From: Paenibacillus albidus | Lineage (GTDB): Bacteria; Bacillota; Bacilli; Paenibacillales; Paenibacillaceae | Direction of reading: 5' to 3' | Assembly (NCBI RefSeq): GCF_014644435.1 | Contig: NZ_BMKR01000038.1 | Span: 1-64,000 of the forward strand | DNA length: 64,000 bases | Part shown: piece by piece, positions 42,083 to 50,619 of the stretch | Layout: the number at the start of each line of letters is the position of its first letter | Position numbering within the stretch: the stretch's first letter is position 1 | Notes under the pieces: model-generated | What the model was told of the DNA's origin: nothing | What the model saw: the letters and a program-made list of their open reading frames with translations, nothing else | Databases searched by the model: none | Translations under genes and position numbers: made by a program

Positions 42083-42586
42083 TTAAGCGCTTTGTTCTTC
42101 TTTTTCTGCAACAGCTTTAACTGCAAGCGCGAAGTTGCGCATTGGAGCTTGAAGCACGCTAAGCAGCATGGACAGCAAACCATCGCGGGATGGAAGCTCA
42201 GCCAATGCTTTCAGTTGGTCAGCATCAATTACGCGACCTTCCACAACGCCGCCTTTAAGTTTCAACGCGTCGTTTTTCTTGGCGAAATCATTCAAAATTT
42301 TGGCTGGTGCTACCGCATCAGTTTCACTGAATGCGATCGCAGTAGGCCCAGTCAGAACTGCGTCGAGTTCTGTCAACTCAGCTGCAGCCGTTGCACGGCG
42401 AAGCAGCGTATTCTTCAGGACTTGAAACTCAACGCCAGCTTCGCGAAGCTGCTTACGCAGTTCGGTTACTTGCGAAACGTTCAATCCGCGGTAGTCTGCA
42501 ACAACAGTAGTAATACTGTTTTGCAGTTTGCCAGTTACGACATCAACCGCATCCTGTTTAGCTTGGATTACTTTTGCATTTGCCAA
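42083..42586 (-). CDS. rplJ: 50S ribosomal protein L10
   Basis: A 167-residue stalk base protein with VVADYRGLNVSQVTELRKQL and a C-terminal helix that holds L7/L12. The start was set at the TTG at 42586, eight bases after AGGAGG; the GTG at 42595 is part of the ribosome-binding site. It is controlled by the L10 leader upstream. Confidence 0.95.
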   Translation of the reverse strand: MANAKVIQAKQDAVDVVTGKLQNSITTVVADYRGLNVSQVTELRKQLREAGVEFQVLKNTLLRRATAAAELTELDAVLTGPTAIAFSETDAVAPAKILNDFAKKNDALKLKGGVVEGRVIDADQLKALAELPSRDGLLSMLLSVLQAPMRNFALAVKAVAEKEEQSA

Positions 42587-42654
42587 TGTATACACCTCCT
42601 GAAATTTATGTGACGGCGACCTCTCCTGAAGATCATTCGCCGCTCCTACGCAGG

Positions 42655-42775
42655 CATTAGAAAAGCCTCCGCAGAATCACGAAGGCTTGATAAAACGAAA
42701 GCTGCACGGGCGAGCCCGGCATTTCTTGTTTCTATCAGAACACCTCGGTAGGAGATTAAGCCTTAAGGCACCTAC
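42655..42775 (-). promoter_or_regulatory. L10 (rplJ) autoregulatory leader with attenuator
   Basis: On the minus strand AAGGCTTAATCTCCTACCGA, GATAGAAAC and later AAGCCTTCG match the known L10(L12)4-binding leader. The attenuator AAGCCTTCG/CGGAGGCTT (42660-42690) is a nine-pair stem followed by TTCT. Its 5' arm AAGCCTT can pair instead with AAGGCTT upstream, giving the antiterminator switch. Confidence 0.85.
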
Positions 42776-42835
42776 TGTCTACGGTAAGCATATTCAAGTC
42801 CAAGAATGAACACCTTAATTCTTCACAACTGTTAT

Positions 42836-42864
42836 AGATTATCAAAGATAACTACGAGAGTCAA
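42836..42864 (-). promoter_or_regulatory. Sigma-A promoter of rplJ-rplL
   Basis: On the minus strand -35 TTGACT (42859-42864), a 17-base spacer and -10 TAATCT (42836-42841), just after the rplA stop. It would feed the L10 leader. Confidence 0.7.
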
Positions 42865-42871
42865 TCCCCAA

Positions 42872-43564
42872 TTATCTGAAGACGGTTGTGTTTACACGAG
42901 CACTCGGTCCCATAGTGGAAGAAATCGAGATGCCTTTAAGGTATACACCTTTAGCAGCAGCCGGTTTCGCACGGTTCAGAGCGTCGATAAGAGCTTTAAG
43001 GTTCTCGTTAAGTTGATCAGGATTAAAAGACACTTTGCCGATTGGCGCGTGAATTTGACCCGCTTTATCGAGACGGTATTCGATTTTACCGGCTTTGATT
43101 TCTTGCACAGCCTTGGAAACATCGAATGTAACTGTGCCTGCTTTAGGGTTAGGCATCAAACCTTTACCACCAAGCAAACGACCCAGTTTACCGACTTCAC
43201 TCATCATATCAGGTGTAGCTACGCAGACATCAAAGTCAAACCAGCCTTGTTGAATTTTGTTGATCATATCTTGATCGCCAACAAAATCAGCGCCGGCAGC
43301 TTCTGCCTCTTTCGCTTTTTCACCTTTTGCAAATACAAGCACACGTTGTGTTTTGCCTGTGCCGTGAGGCAGGACAACAACACCACGAACTGCTTGGTCT
43401 TGTTTACGTGGGTCTACGCCCAAACGTACTGCTGCTTCAACGGTTTCGTCGAATTTGGCAGTCGCAGCCTTTTTCACAAGCTCAACGGCTTCTGAAGGCT
43501 CGTAAGTTGCTTCGCTGTCAATCAGCTTGGCAGCTTCTTGGTATTTCTTACCATGTTTAGCCAT
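42872..43564 (-). CDS. rplA: 50S ribosomal protein L1
   Basis: A 230-residue L1 starting MAKHGKKYQEAAKLIDSEA, with the LLGGKGLMPNPKAGTVTFDV core and the C-terminal GVYLKGISISSTMGPSARVN. It forms the mobile L1 stalk at the E site. The start at 43564 was set from the family N-terminus and a GGAGGAAC site. Confidence 0.98.
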   Translation of the reverse strand: MAKHGKKYQEAAKLIDSEATYEPSEAVELVKKAATAKFDETVEAAVRLGVDPRKQDQAVRGVVVLPHGTGKTQRVLVFAKGEKAKEAEAAGADFVGDQDMINKIQQGWFDFDVCVATPDMMSEVGKLGRLLGGKGLMPNPKAGTVTFDVSKAVQEIKAGKIEYRLDKAGQIHAPIGKVSFNPDQLNENLKALIDALNRAKPAAAKGVYLKGISISSTMGPSARVNTTVFR

Positions 43565-43641
43565 GAAAAGTTCCTCCTTTGTGGTGTTAGCGGAAATTCC
43601 TCCCACATAATACGGTTAGATAACCGTTCTATCGAAAATGA

Positions 43642-44067
43642 TTAGTCTTCGATTGTGATACCCATACTGCGGGCAGTACCTTCAACCATACGCATAGCAG
43701 CTTCTACAGATGCAGCGTTCAGATCGGGCATTTTTTGTTCAGCGATTTCACGAACCGCTGCGCGGCCCAGTTTCGCTACTTTTTTCTTGTTTGGTTCACC
43801 GGAACCTTTTTCTACTTTCGCAGCGATGCGAAGCAAAACGGCAGCCGGAGGAGTTTTGGTGATGAATGTGAACGAACGGTCTTCAAATACTGTAATTTCA
43901 ACCGGAATGATCAAGCCAGCCTGGTCGGCAGTACGAGCATTAAATTCCTTACAGAATGCCATGATGTTGACACCTGCTTGACCTAACGCCGGACCTACTG
44001 GAGGCGCTGGATTCGCTTTCCCTGCAGAAATTTGCAGTTTCACCATTTTAATAACTTTTTTAGCCAT
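43642..44067 (-). CDS. rplK: 50S ribosomal protein L11
   Basis: A 141-residue L11 starting MAKKVIKMVKLQISAGKANP, with the PPVGPALGQAGVNIMAFCKE helix that binds thiostrepton and touches RelA, and the C-terminal rRNA-binding domain ending ARSMGITIED. The start at 44067 follows AAGGAGGTG. Confidence 0.98.
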   Translation of the reverse strand: MAKKVIKMVKLQISAGKANPAPPVGPALGQAGVNIMAFCKEFNARTADQAGLIIPVEITVFEDRSFTFITKTPPAAVLLRIAAKVEKGSGEPNKKKVAKLGRAAVREIAEQKMPDLNAASVEAAMRMVEGTARSMGITIED

Positions 44068-44143
44068 GAGTGACACCTCCTTGCGTGAGTAGTGGTCTTC
44101 GAACACCTAACGGCGCTCTCCCACAAGAAACCCTTGCGTGCTG

Positions 44144-44677
44144 TTATATTTTCTCCACTTGAGTGAAATCCAACTCCAGCGGGGTTTCCCGTCCAAACAT
44201 ATTAACATGTACCTTGATCTTGCTCTTGTCAGCCAAAATCTCTTCCACGGAGCCCACAAAATTCGCAAAGGGACCAACCATAATACGCACGGATTCCTTG
44301 ATTTCGAAATCAATCTTCGCTTTAGGTTCAACCATACCCATATGCTTCAGAATTTGTTCTACCTCTTCCGGAAGCAAAGCGGTAGGTTTGGACCCTGAAC
44401 CTGTCGAACCCACGAATCCAGTAACGCCCGGTGTATTGCGCACAACATACCAGGAATCATCGGTCTGAACCATTTCGACCAAAACATAACCGGGGTAAAC
44501 TTTACGCATGACGGTCTTTTTCTTACCGTCCTTGTTTACGATTTCTTCTTCCATAGGAACAAGAACGCGGAATATTTTGTCTTCCATGCCCATGGACTCA
44601 ACGCGCTTTTCCAAATTGGCTTTGACCTTGTTCTCATACCCTGAATAGGTATGAACGACATACCATCTTTTTTCCAT
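44144..44677 (-). CDS. nusG: Transcription elongation/termination factor NusG
   Basis: A 177-residue NusG: NGN domain (MEKRWYVVHTYSGYENKVKA, VYPGYVLVEMVQTDDSWYVV) and a C-terminal KOW domain (VRIMVGPFANFVGSVEEI). In Bacillales it promotes pausing by contacting non-template DNA. 21 bases after secE. Confidence 0.98.
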   Translation of the reverse strand: MEKRWYVVHTYSGYENKVKANLEKRVESMGMEDKIFRVLVPMEEEIVNKDGKKKTVMRKVYPGYVLVEMVQTDDSWYVVRNTPGVTGFVGSTGSGSKPTALLPEEVEQILKHMGMVEPKAKIDFEIKESVRIMVGPFANFVGSVEEILADKSKIKVHVNMFGRETPLELDFTQVEKI

Positions 44678-44698
44678 ACCAAGCCACCTGGGACCTCT

Positions 44699-44890
44699 CT
44701 AAATAATCCTTTCGATCACAGCGGAAATACCGATGTCCAGAACCCAGAAGTATAGAGCGACCACTACAATTGTACCGAGAACGATCAATGTGTAGTTTTT
44801 CAGTTCCTTACGACTAGGCCAGCGAACTTTTTTGAGTTCGCTCCAGCTCTCAGTGAAAAAGGAAAACAAAGACTTGAAACTACGTTTCAC
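44699..44890 (-). CDS. secE: Preprotein translocase subunit SecE
   Basis: A 63-residue single-span SecE of the short Gram-positive type: amphipathic helix with WSELKKVRWPSRKELKNYTL, then the membrane span VLGTIVVVALYFWVLDIGI. The start is a GTG at 44890, nine bases after GGAGGTG. Confidence 0.96.
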   Translation of the reverse strand: MKRSFKSLFSFFTESWSELKKVRWPSRKELKNYTLIVLGTIVVVALYFWVLDIGISAVIERII

Positions 44891-44911
44891 GCCGACTACA
44901 CCTCCAAAAAA

Positions 44912-45061
44912 CTATCTGGTTTCGCGATGAGGAGTTTGCTCGTTACAGAACTTGCAAAATTTCTTCATCTCCATGCGGTCGGGGTGATTTCGCTTGTTCT
45001 TGGTTGTAGTGTAGTTGCGTTGTTTGCAACTAGTACAAGCCATAGTAATAATTACCCGCAT
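44912..45061 (-). CDS. rpmG: 50S ribosomal protein L33, zinc type
   Basis: A 49-residue L33 starting MRVIITMACTSCKQRNYTTT and ending FCNEQTPHRETR. CTSC and CKFC supply four zinc-binding cysteines, so this is the zinc-dependent form. The start at 45061 has GGAGGTG upstream; the frame continues further without support. Confidence 0.96.
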   Translation of the reverse strand: MRVIITMACTSCKQRNYTTTKNKRNHPDRMEMKKFCKFCNEQTPHRETR

Positions 45062-45157
45062 GATGTGCACCTCCCGAAGACGTCCTTCTAACGGTAAAAT
45101 TAGAAGACGCAAATATTGATCCTAAAAAAAAGCCGCGAATTTAGGCCTACCTAAAAC

Positions 45158-45187
45158 ACTTTAGCACAATGTCAAGGTCTGTGTCAA
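45158..45187 (-). promoter_or_regulatory. Promoter of rpmG-secE-nusG-rplK-rplA
   Basis: On the minus strand -35 TTGACA (45182-45187), an 18-base spacer and -10 TAAAGT (45158-45163). A second TTGACA lies within the spacer. Downstream is a short TTTAGG/CCTAAA hairpin and a run of eight Ts before rpmG. Between this promoter and the sigH terminator (45188-45408) I see no supported gene. Confidence 0.6.
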
Positions 45188-45408
45188 CGAAAGAATTCCC
45201 GGCTGCACTGGGTAATTTCGGCTGTTCCGTAGTCGTGGGCGTACCCGGTCTTTGAACGTATTGCTTCCTTCTCACTTCGCTGTCTTCCCTATCATTATGG
45301 AGCATTCCGACTGTGTATAAACCTGCTTCCAACGGCAAGCGACCTAATCCGTTCCACAGAACGAATTATCAAGCGACAAATTTACTAAGCTTCTCAACTA
45401 GATCAATC

Positions 45409-45434
45409 AAAAAAAGACTCGTAGTCCGAGCCTT
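45409..45434 (-). terminator. Terminator after sigH
   Basis: On the minus strand GGCTCG and CGAGTC pair around GACTA and are followed by seven Ts, 17 bases past the sigH stop. Confidence 0.8.
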
Positions 45435-45451
45435 TCCTGAACATTATATCA

Positions 45452-46096
45452 TCAATTGTCACGCACTTCCAGATATCTTTCCAATTTACGCTTTACTCGC
45501 TGCAGAGCATTGTCAATCGACTTCACATGCCTCTTCAAATCTTCGGCAATCTCCTGATAAGATCGCCCATCCAGATACAGCATAAGAACTTTACGTTCCA
45601 GATCACTAAGGATCTCCGCCATCTTATCTTCCAGCCCGATGAACTCCTCCTGATTAATAATCAGCTCTTCCGGGTCCAGCACCTGGGTGCCGCAAATGAC
45701 ATCCATCAGCGTCCGGTCAGAGTCTTCATCGTAAATAGGCTTGTCCAAAGAGACATAAGAGTTAAGCGGAATATGCTTTTGACGGGTAGCCGTCTTGATG
45801 GCAGTAATAATCTGACGCGTAATGCAGAGCTCGGCAAATGCCTTGAATGAAGAGAGCTTATCGCCCTTGAAGTCACGAATGGCTTTGTATAAGCCGATCA
45901 TGCCTTCCTGAACAATATCTTCACGGTCCGCTCCAATAAGAAAATAAGAACGGGCCTTGGCACGTACGAAATTACGGTATTTGTTAATTAAATGCTCCAA
46001 TGCGCCACTGTCGCCACCACGGAAAACCTCGACAATATCTTCATCGCTTATGAAATCATACTCGGACAGCATTAATTCCTTGAGGTCGACACTCAC
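45452..46096 (-). CDS. sigH: RNA polymerase sigma factor SigH (Spo0H)
   Basis: A 214-residue sigma-70-family factor. Region 2 holds HLINKYRNFVRAKARSYFLI, GADREDIVQEGMIGLYKAIR and FKAFAELCITRQIITAIKTA; region 4 ends in the helix-turn-helix with GRSYQEIAEDLKRHVKSIDN. It directs early stationary-phase and sporulation genes. The start was set at the GTG at 46096, seven bases after a GGGGGG run; the ORF extends further without a ribosome-binding site. Confidence 0.97.
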   Translation of the reverse strand: MSVDLKELMLSEYDFISDEDIVEVFRGGDSGALEHLINKYRNFVRAKARSYFLIGADREDIVQEGMIGLYKAIRDFKGDKLSSFKAFAELCITRQIITAIKTATRQKHIPLNSYVSLDKPIYDEDSDRTLMDVICGTQVLDPEELIINQEEFIGLEDKMAEILSDLERKVLMLYLDGRSYQEIAEDLKRHVKSIDNALQRVKRKLERYLEVRDN

Positions 46097-46153
46097 CAAG
46101 AATCCCCCCGGCTGCAACGCAAGACACATCGTTACTTCGCAAAATATACGATC

Positions 46154-46183
46154 AGTATATATTATGTTACCTTACAACGTCAA
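46154..46183 (-). promoter_or_regulatory. Sigma-A promoter of sigH
   Basis: On the minus strand -35 TTGACG (46178-46183), an 18-base spacer and -10 TATACT (46154-46159) in AT-rich DNA. In B. subtilis the sigH promoter is repressed by AbrB; binding here is possible but not shown. Confidence 0.7.
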
Positions 46184-46214
46184 CCGCAGTTTGTCCAAAA
46201 ACACTCACCAATAA

Positions 46215-46239
46215 CAAAAAATGGAATGCTATGCATTTC
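46215..46239 (-). terminator. Weak terminator after rae1
   Basis: On the minus strand AATGC-ATA-GCATT is followed by CCATTTTTTG. The stem is short, so readthrough into sigH is likely. Confidence 0.45.
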
Positions 46240-46264
46240 TCCAAGTCATTTCATCCATTTCTAT

Positions 46265-46786
46265 TTATTGCCTGCGCCAATCTTCCAGCCTGCTGCGGAC
46301 CTCAGGTGGAAGCTTATCTTCAAGAGAATGACGCGAGGAGCGGACACTGCCCGGCTCTATTGCTTTTTTGACCTGCTTCTGGTTTTCTTCCACTTCCAGA
46401 CGCAGTTCTCTCGCGGAAATCCGCAATGCTCCTTGGGCAAAAATCACATGCTGCTCCACAAAGTCACTGGTAGCAACATAGATTTGCCTGCGGCGATGGG
46501 CGAACTCAACTACCAGCCGTTCGATGCATTCATCCGCCGTTTCCTTTTCCTTTGTGAAGAACACCTGCACTTTGCCTTGTACAAACGAACGCCCCAAACC
46601 TGGTACACGGTATGCATCAAAAACGGCAATGACCCGCCGGCCGGTATACGCCTGGTAATCCGCGAGCATATCGAGCAACCGGTCTCGTGCTTCCTGCATG
46701 CCGCTATGCGATAATGCCGCCAGTTCCGGCCAGCCGCCAATCATGTTATATCCGTCTACAAGCAGCACATCGCGCCAGTCGGCCAT
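46265..46786 (-). CDS. rae1: NYN-domain endoribonuclease Rae1 (YacP)
   Basis: A 173-residue PIN-like NYN-domain protein: LLVDGYNMIGGWPEL at the N-terminus, VIAVFDAYRVPG, and TADECIERLVVEFAHRR with acidic catalytic residues. B. subtilis Rae1 cuts mRNA in the ribosomal A site. The start was set at the ATG at 46786, overlapping the rlmB stop region (TAGTGATG); a GTG one codon earlier is an alternative. Confidence 0.9.
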   Translation of the reverse strand: MADWRDVLLVDGYNMIGGWPELAALSHSGMQEARDRLLDMLADYQAYTGRRVIAVFDAYRVPGLGRSFVQGKVQVFFTKEKETADECIERLVVEFAHRRRQIYVATSDFVEQHVIFAQGALRISARELRLEVEENQKQVKKAIEPGSVRSSRHSLEDKLPPEVRSRLEDWRRQ

Positions 46787-46788
46787 CA

Positions 46789-47559
46789 CTATCCCTGCTG
46801 GTTCCGGCGTCGCAGCACCTCATACATAATCACGCCGGCCGCCACCGAAGCATTCAGGGAGTTAATTTTACCGGCCATCGGCAGCTTCAGAAGCACATCG
46901 CATTTCTCGCGGATCAAACGGCCCATCCCTTTATTCTCATTGCCAATGACCACCGCAACCGGCCCTGTGAAAATGTCCGATGCATACAAATTCTGATCTG
47001 TATCGACATCGGTTCCTACTACCCAGACACCCAGTTCTTTTAGACGGTCAATGGTCTGGCCCAGGTTCGTGACGCGTGCTACCGGCACATATTCCACTGC
47101 TCCGGCTGAGGTTTTGGAGACGGTAGCCGTGATCTGTGCCGAGCGGCGCTTCGGTACGATAACCCCGTGCACACCGGTACAATCGGCGGTCCGCAGAATT
47201 GAACCCAGATTGTGGGGGTCCTCGATCTCATCCAGCAAAATCAGAAAAGCCGGCTCTCCCTTAGCTTCCGCGGCAGCCAGCAGATCGGAGACCTCCGCAT
47301 AAGCAAAGGGGGCAGCCTGCGCAACCACTCCTTGATGCTGCACTCCCGGAGCAAGCTGATCCAGCTTGCGTTTGTCTACATGCTGGATGACAATCCCCGC
47401 TTTACGCGCTTCCGCCACAATAGGGGCAGTCAGATGTTTTTGCGCGGTTTCGGCAATCCATATTTTATTCAAGGTGCGGCCGGCACGAAGCGCTTCAAGC
47501 ACTGAATGCTTGCCGGCGAGTATTTCTTCTTCCGTCTTAACTTCTTCTTCCATGTTCAT
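46789..47559 (-). CDS. rlmB: 23S rRNA 2'-O-methyltransferase, RlmB family
   Basis: A 256-residue SPOUT methyltransferase with an N-terminal substrate-binding domain (AGKHSVLEALRAGRTLNKIW) and the knotted SAM site (DPHNLGSILRTADCTGVHGV, VIGNENKGMGRL, SLNASVAAGVIMYEVLRRR). The family methylates G2251 in the P loop. Located between mrnC and rae1 as yacO in B. subtilis. Confidence 0.94.
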   Translation of the reverse strand: MNMEEEVKTEEEILAGKHSVLEALRAGRTLNKIWIAETAQKHLTAPIVAEARKAGIVIQHVDKRKLDQLAPGVQHQGVVAQAAPFAYAEVSDLLAAAEAKGEPAFLILLDEIEDPHNLGSILRTADCTGVHGVIVPKRRSAQITATVSKTSAGAVEYVPVARVTNLGQTIDRLKELGVWVVGTDVDTDQNLYASDIFTGPVAVVIGNENKGMGRLIREKCDVLLKLPMAGKINSLNASVAAGVIMYEVLRRRNQQG

Positions 47560-47590
47560 GCCTCCTGTTCTCTATGTTTCGTTCAGCCGG

Positions 47591-48028
47591 TCAAGGCCGG
47601 TTCATCACAAATTCTATACTGCTGTGCACAAGCTCCTGTAATCTTTCATGCTGTCCGGTGTAATACAAATGTCCAATCAGACACTCAAAAGCGGTAGCAT
47701 GACGGTACTCCAGCACATTGGCGTTCTTCGGGATCGTCCCCGATTTGGCGTTCCGGCCTTGGCGGGCAACGGATTGTTCCTCTTCCGTAAGCACCGGCTC
47801 CAGATGGGAAAGGATGGCACTCTGCGCTTTGGCGGAGACCAGGCTGGTTGCCGTGCGGTGCAGATGGCCCGGCCGCAGATTCGGCAGCGAGACCAGATAC
47901 TGCCGGACGGCAACTTCGTAAATAGCATCCCCTACGTACGCAAGCACAATCGGCGAGATCAGCCGCGTTGGCTTGGAAGGCTCATAGGGAAACCAGCCCT
48001 GCTCAAACTTTGCATCCCCGCCGCTCAT
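47591..48028 (-). CDS. mrnC: Mini-ribonuclease III
   Basis: A 145-residue RNase III catalytic domain without a dsRNA-binding domain. The signature is IVLAYVGDAIYEVAVRQYLV, with the C-terminal catalytic helix ATAFECLIGHLYYTG. It matures the ends of 23S rRNA. It overlaps the cysS stop by four bases. Confidence 0.95.
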   Translation of the reverse strand: MSGGDAKFEQGWFPYEPSKPTRLISPIVLAYVGDAIYEVAVRQYLVSLPNLRPGHLHRTATSLVSAKAQSAILSHLEPVLTEEEQSVARQGRNAKSGTIPKNANVLEYRHATAFECLIGHLYYTGQHERLQELVHSSIEFVMNRP

Positions 48029-49431
48029 TTACGACGCCACCGCATCCCCTGCGGTGTATCTTCCAGCAGGATGCCCATTGCGTTCAGTTCGTCGCGGATC
48101 TCATCGGACCGGCTCCAGTTCTTATTCTTCCGGGCTTCCGTACGTTCGGCAATCAACCGCTCTACCTCTTCGCTTGCCACTTCTTCTGCAAGTTCGGCAA
48201 CAAGGCGAAGCACCGCATTCATTTCTTCAAAAGCTTTCTGCAGCGCAGCCAGATCGGCAGCTGCCGCCTCCTGATTCGCGAGCGTCTGATTTGCAAGGCT
48301 TACCCAATCGAACACAGCGGTAATAGCATCCGGAGTATTGAAATCATCCTGCATTTTGGCATGATAATTGGCCACAATGGCCGACAGCTTATCGTTCAGC
48401 TCTTCGCTTGCCGGAGCTTCGGCAGCTCCTCCCGCAAGTTCCAGACGGTGCCGCACATTCCCTGCAGCCAGCGTGATCCGCTCAACGCTTTTTTCCGCAG
48501 AATTCAGCGAATCCTGGGTAAAGCCCAGCGGATTGCGGTAATGTGTCGACAGCATAAAATAGCGGATGACACCTGCTTTGTAACGGGCGCGGATATCTTT
48601 GACCAGCAGCCCGTTTCCGAGCGATTTCGACATTTTTTCGTCCCCGATATTGAGGAATCCGTTATGCATCCAGTAGCTCGAGAGCGGTTTCCCGGTCAGC
48701 GCCTCAGTCTGTGCGCATTCGCATTCATGGTGCGGAAACTGCAGATCCTGGCCTCCGCCGTGAATATCCATGACATCTCCAAGAAACTCGCGGGCCATGG
48801 CCGAGCATTCAATATGCCAGCCGGGTCTTCCCTCACCCCAAGGGCTTTGCCAATAGACTTCGCCAGGTTTTGCCGCTTTCCAGAGAACAAAATCCTCCGG
48901 CTTCTCTTTACGGGAGTCCACTTCCACACGTATTCCAAATTGAAGCTCCTCCAGCTTTTGGCCCGAGAGCTTGCCATAGCCTGGGAACTTGGAGGTGCGA
49001 TAGTAAACATCGCCGCCATTTTCGTAAGCAAAACCTTTCGCTTCCAGGTCCTTGATGAAATCAATAATCAGGTCCATGCTCTCCGTCACCCGCGGGTTCA
49101 TCGTCGCCGGCTTCACATCAAGACCCTTCAGATCCTCATAATAGGCCGCGATGAACATCTCGGCAATTTCGGCTACCGTCGTGTTCATTTCTTCGGCTTT
49201 GCGGATCATCTTGTCATCCACATCCGTAAAGTTGGTAACATAACGCACTTCATTGCCAAGCTGCTCCAAATAACTCCTAACCGTATCAAAAACAATAACC
49301 GGCCGCGCATTCCCGATATGCATATATCCGTAAACGGTGGGCCCGCATACGTACATCTTTACTTTACCCTGTTCCTGGGGTATAAATTGCTCCTTGCTGC
49401 GGGTCATTGTGTTATAAATCTGTAAGGCCAT
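48025..49431 (-). CDS. cysS: Cysteinyl-tRNA synthetase
   Basis: A 468-residue class I synthetase. HIGH-type motif GYMHIGNARPV, zinc ligands including CGPT and WHIECSAMA plus HHECEC, and KMSKS in GDEKMSKSLGNGL. Full length with the DALR-like and C-terminal helical parts. Second gene after the cysteine T-box, 22 bases from cysE. Confidence 0.98.
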   Translation of the reverse strand: MALQIYNTMTRSKEQFIPQEQGKVKMYVCGPTVYGYMHIGNARPVIVFDTVRSYLEQLGNEVRYVTNFTDVDDKMIRKAEEMNTTVAEIAEMFIAAYYEDLKGLDVKPATMNPRVTESMDLIIDFIKDLEAKGFAYENGGDVYYRTSKFPGYGKLSGQKLEELQFGIRVEVDSRKEKPEDFVLWKAAKPGEVYWQSPWGEGRPGWHIECSAMAREFLGDVMDIHGGGQDLQFPHHECECAQTEALTGKPLSSYWMHNGFLNIGDEKMSKSLGNGLLVKDIRARYKAGVIRYFMLSTHYRNPLGFTQDSLNSAEKSVERITLAAGNVRHRLELAGGAAEAPASEELNDKLSAIVANYHAKMQDDFNTPDAITAVFDWVSLANQTLANQEAAAADLAALQKAFEEMNAVLRLVAELAEEVASEEVERLIAERTEARKNKNWSRSDEIRDELNAMGILLEDTPQGMRWRRK

Positions 49432-49453
49432 CTAAAGTTCCATTCCCTTCACT

Positions 49454-50146
49454 TTAAATTTCATAGTCGCCAATGTACTGCTGACTCTCTATTCTCCGCT
49501 GCTCGGTTTTCTGTTGGTCTTCTGTACCTAGCCGCTCTCTGATTTCTTCGATTTCTTTTTGCAAAAAACGGAGAGAATCGACAAGCGGATCGGGCATCTT
49601 GGTATGATCCAGCCGATCGGAAACCCGCTCCCCGTTGCGTTTGACCACACGGCCAGGGTTGCCTACAACCGTACTGTTGCTGGGTACCTCACGGAGGACA
49701 ACTGCATTCGAGCCTATATTGGAATTATCGCCAATCCGGAACGATCCGAGTACCTTGGCCCCGGAGCCGATAACGACATTGTTGCCGACCGTGGGGTGGC
49801 GTTTCCCCTTTTCCTTGCCCGTCCCCCCAAGGGTTACCCCTTGATAAATAATCACATCATCGCCGATCTCGCAGGTCTCCCCAATGACAATTCCCATCCC
49901 GTGGTCGATAAACAGGCGATTGCCGATAACCGCTCCGGGGTGAATCTCCACACCGGTCATGAATCTGCTGAACTGGGAAACCATCCGCGCCAGTGTAAAC
50001 CAGCGGCGCTTAAAAAAAGAGTGGGCAATCCGGTGCCACCAAATAGCATGCAATCCGGCATAGGTGAAGACAACCTCGAACCAGCTGCGGGCGGCGGGAT
50101 CGTTGTCGAAAACTGCCCGAATGTCCGATTTGATATGCTTAAACAT
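49454..50146 (-). CDS. cysE: Serine O-acetyltransferase
   Basis: A 230-residue CysE with an N-terminal helical domain and left-handed beta-helix hexapeptide repeats (EIHPGAVIGNRLFIDHGMGI, VGNNVVIGSGAKVLGSFRIG). The catalytic His is in IDHGMG. It makes O-acetylserine for cysteine synthesis. A C-terminal tail rich in Glu and Gln follows. The start at 50146 has AGAGGAGA upstream. First gene after the T-box. Confidence 0.96.
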   Translation of the reverse strand: MFKHIKSDIRAVFDNDPAARSWFEVVFTYAGLHAIWWHRIAHSFFKRRWFTLARMVSQFSRFMTGVEIHPGAVIGNRLFIDHGMGIVIGETCEIGDDVIIYQGVTLGGTGKEKGKRHPTVGNNVVIGSGAKVLGSFRIGDNSNIGSNAVVLREVPSNSTVVGNPGRVVKRNGERVSDRLDHTKMPDPLVDSLRFLQKEIEEIRERLGTEDQQKTEQRRIESQQYIGDYEI

Positions 50147-50243
50147 TGCGGTTCTCCTCTTCATGACTTCCCCCGCTTCCTGATAACAGGGATCAGGGAA
50201 GGTATTGTCTTCAGGGCTTTGCTTACTTCAGGGTTGTAAGCAG

Positions 50244-50540
50244 AACAAAACAAAAACGCCCCTGCAGCATAAAGCTGCAGAGACGTGTATACGCGGTCCC
50301 ACTCTGCTTGAACAAAACCATCCCACGCTAATTCAGGGCTGGAAGGTTTCATCCCTCTTAAGCGTCTTTAACGGCAACGTTCCCGGCACAATCTAACGTC
50401 CCCCGCAAGGAACGCTCAATCATGCAGCTCACAGGCGCATGTTCCGCGATGGACAAATGAATAACTCTCAGCCCGAAAGGCAGTGCCTCTCCCCGGTTAT
50501 TCTCTCTGGCAATTGTCCTCTATGCACGTACTTTTCCTGA
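50244..50540 (-). promoter_or_regulatory. T-box leader (cysteine type) of cysE-cysS
   Basis: On the minus strand the Stem I start (AGGAAAAGTACG near 50538), a long stem-loop, the T-box core AGTGGGACCGCG (50292-50303) and a terminator, a 12-pair stem CGTCTCTGCAGC/GCTGCAGGGGCG followed by TTTTTG (50251-50285), are all visible. The likely specifier is UGC (Cys) at 50424-50426 in GAGCUGCAUGA. Uncharged tRNA-Cys would stabilise the antiterminator. A -10-like TATAAT lies just upstream near 50553. In B. subtilis a T-box also precedes cysE. Confidence 0.88.
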
Positions 50541-50619
50541 TCATAGCTGTTATTATATTCTTCTATCTTAGCGAAAAGATGCGGAGCTGACAAGGGGGAG
50601 TCCCCCGTTCCACGCGGAC

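Noticed and set aside
45147..45338. 63-codon minus-strand open frame upstream of rpmG
   Set aside because: It has no ribosome-binding site and runs through the likely rpmG promoter, so it is probably chance.
50161..50352. 63-codon open frame upstream of cysE
   Set aside because: It lies across the T-box core and terminator and has no ribosome-binding site.
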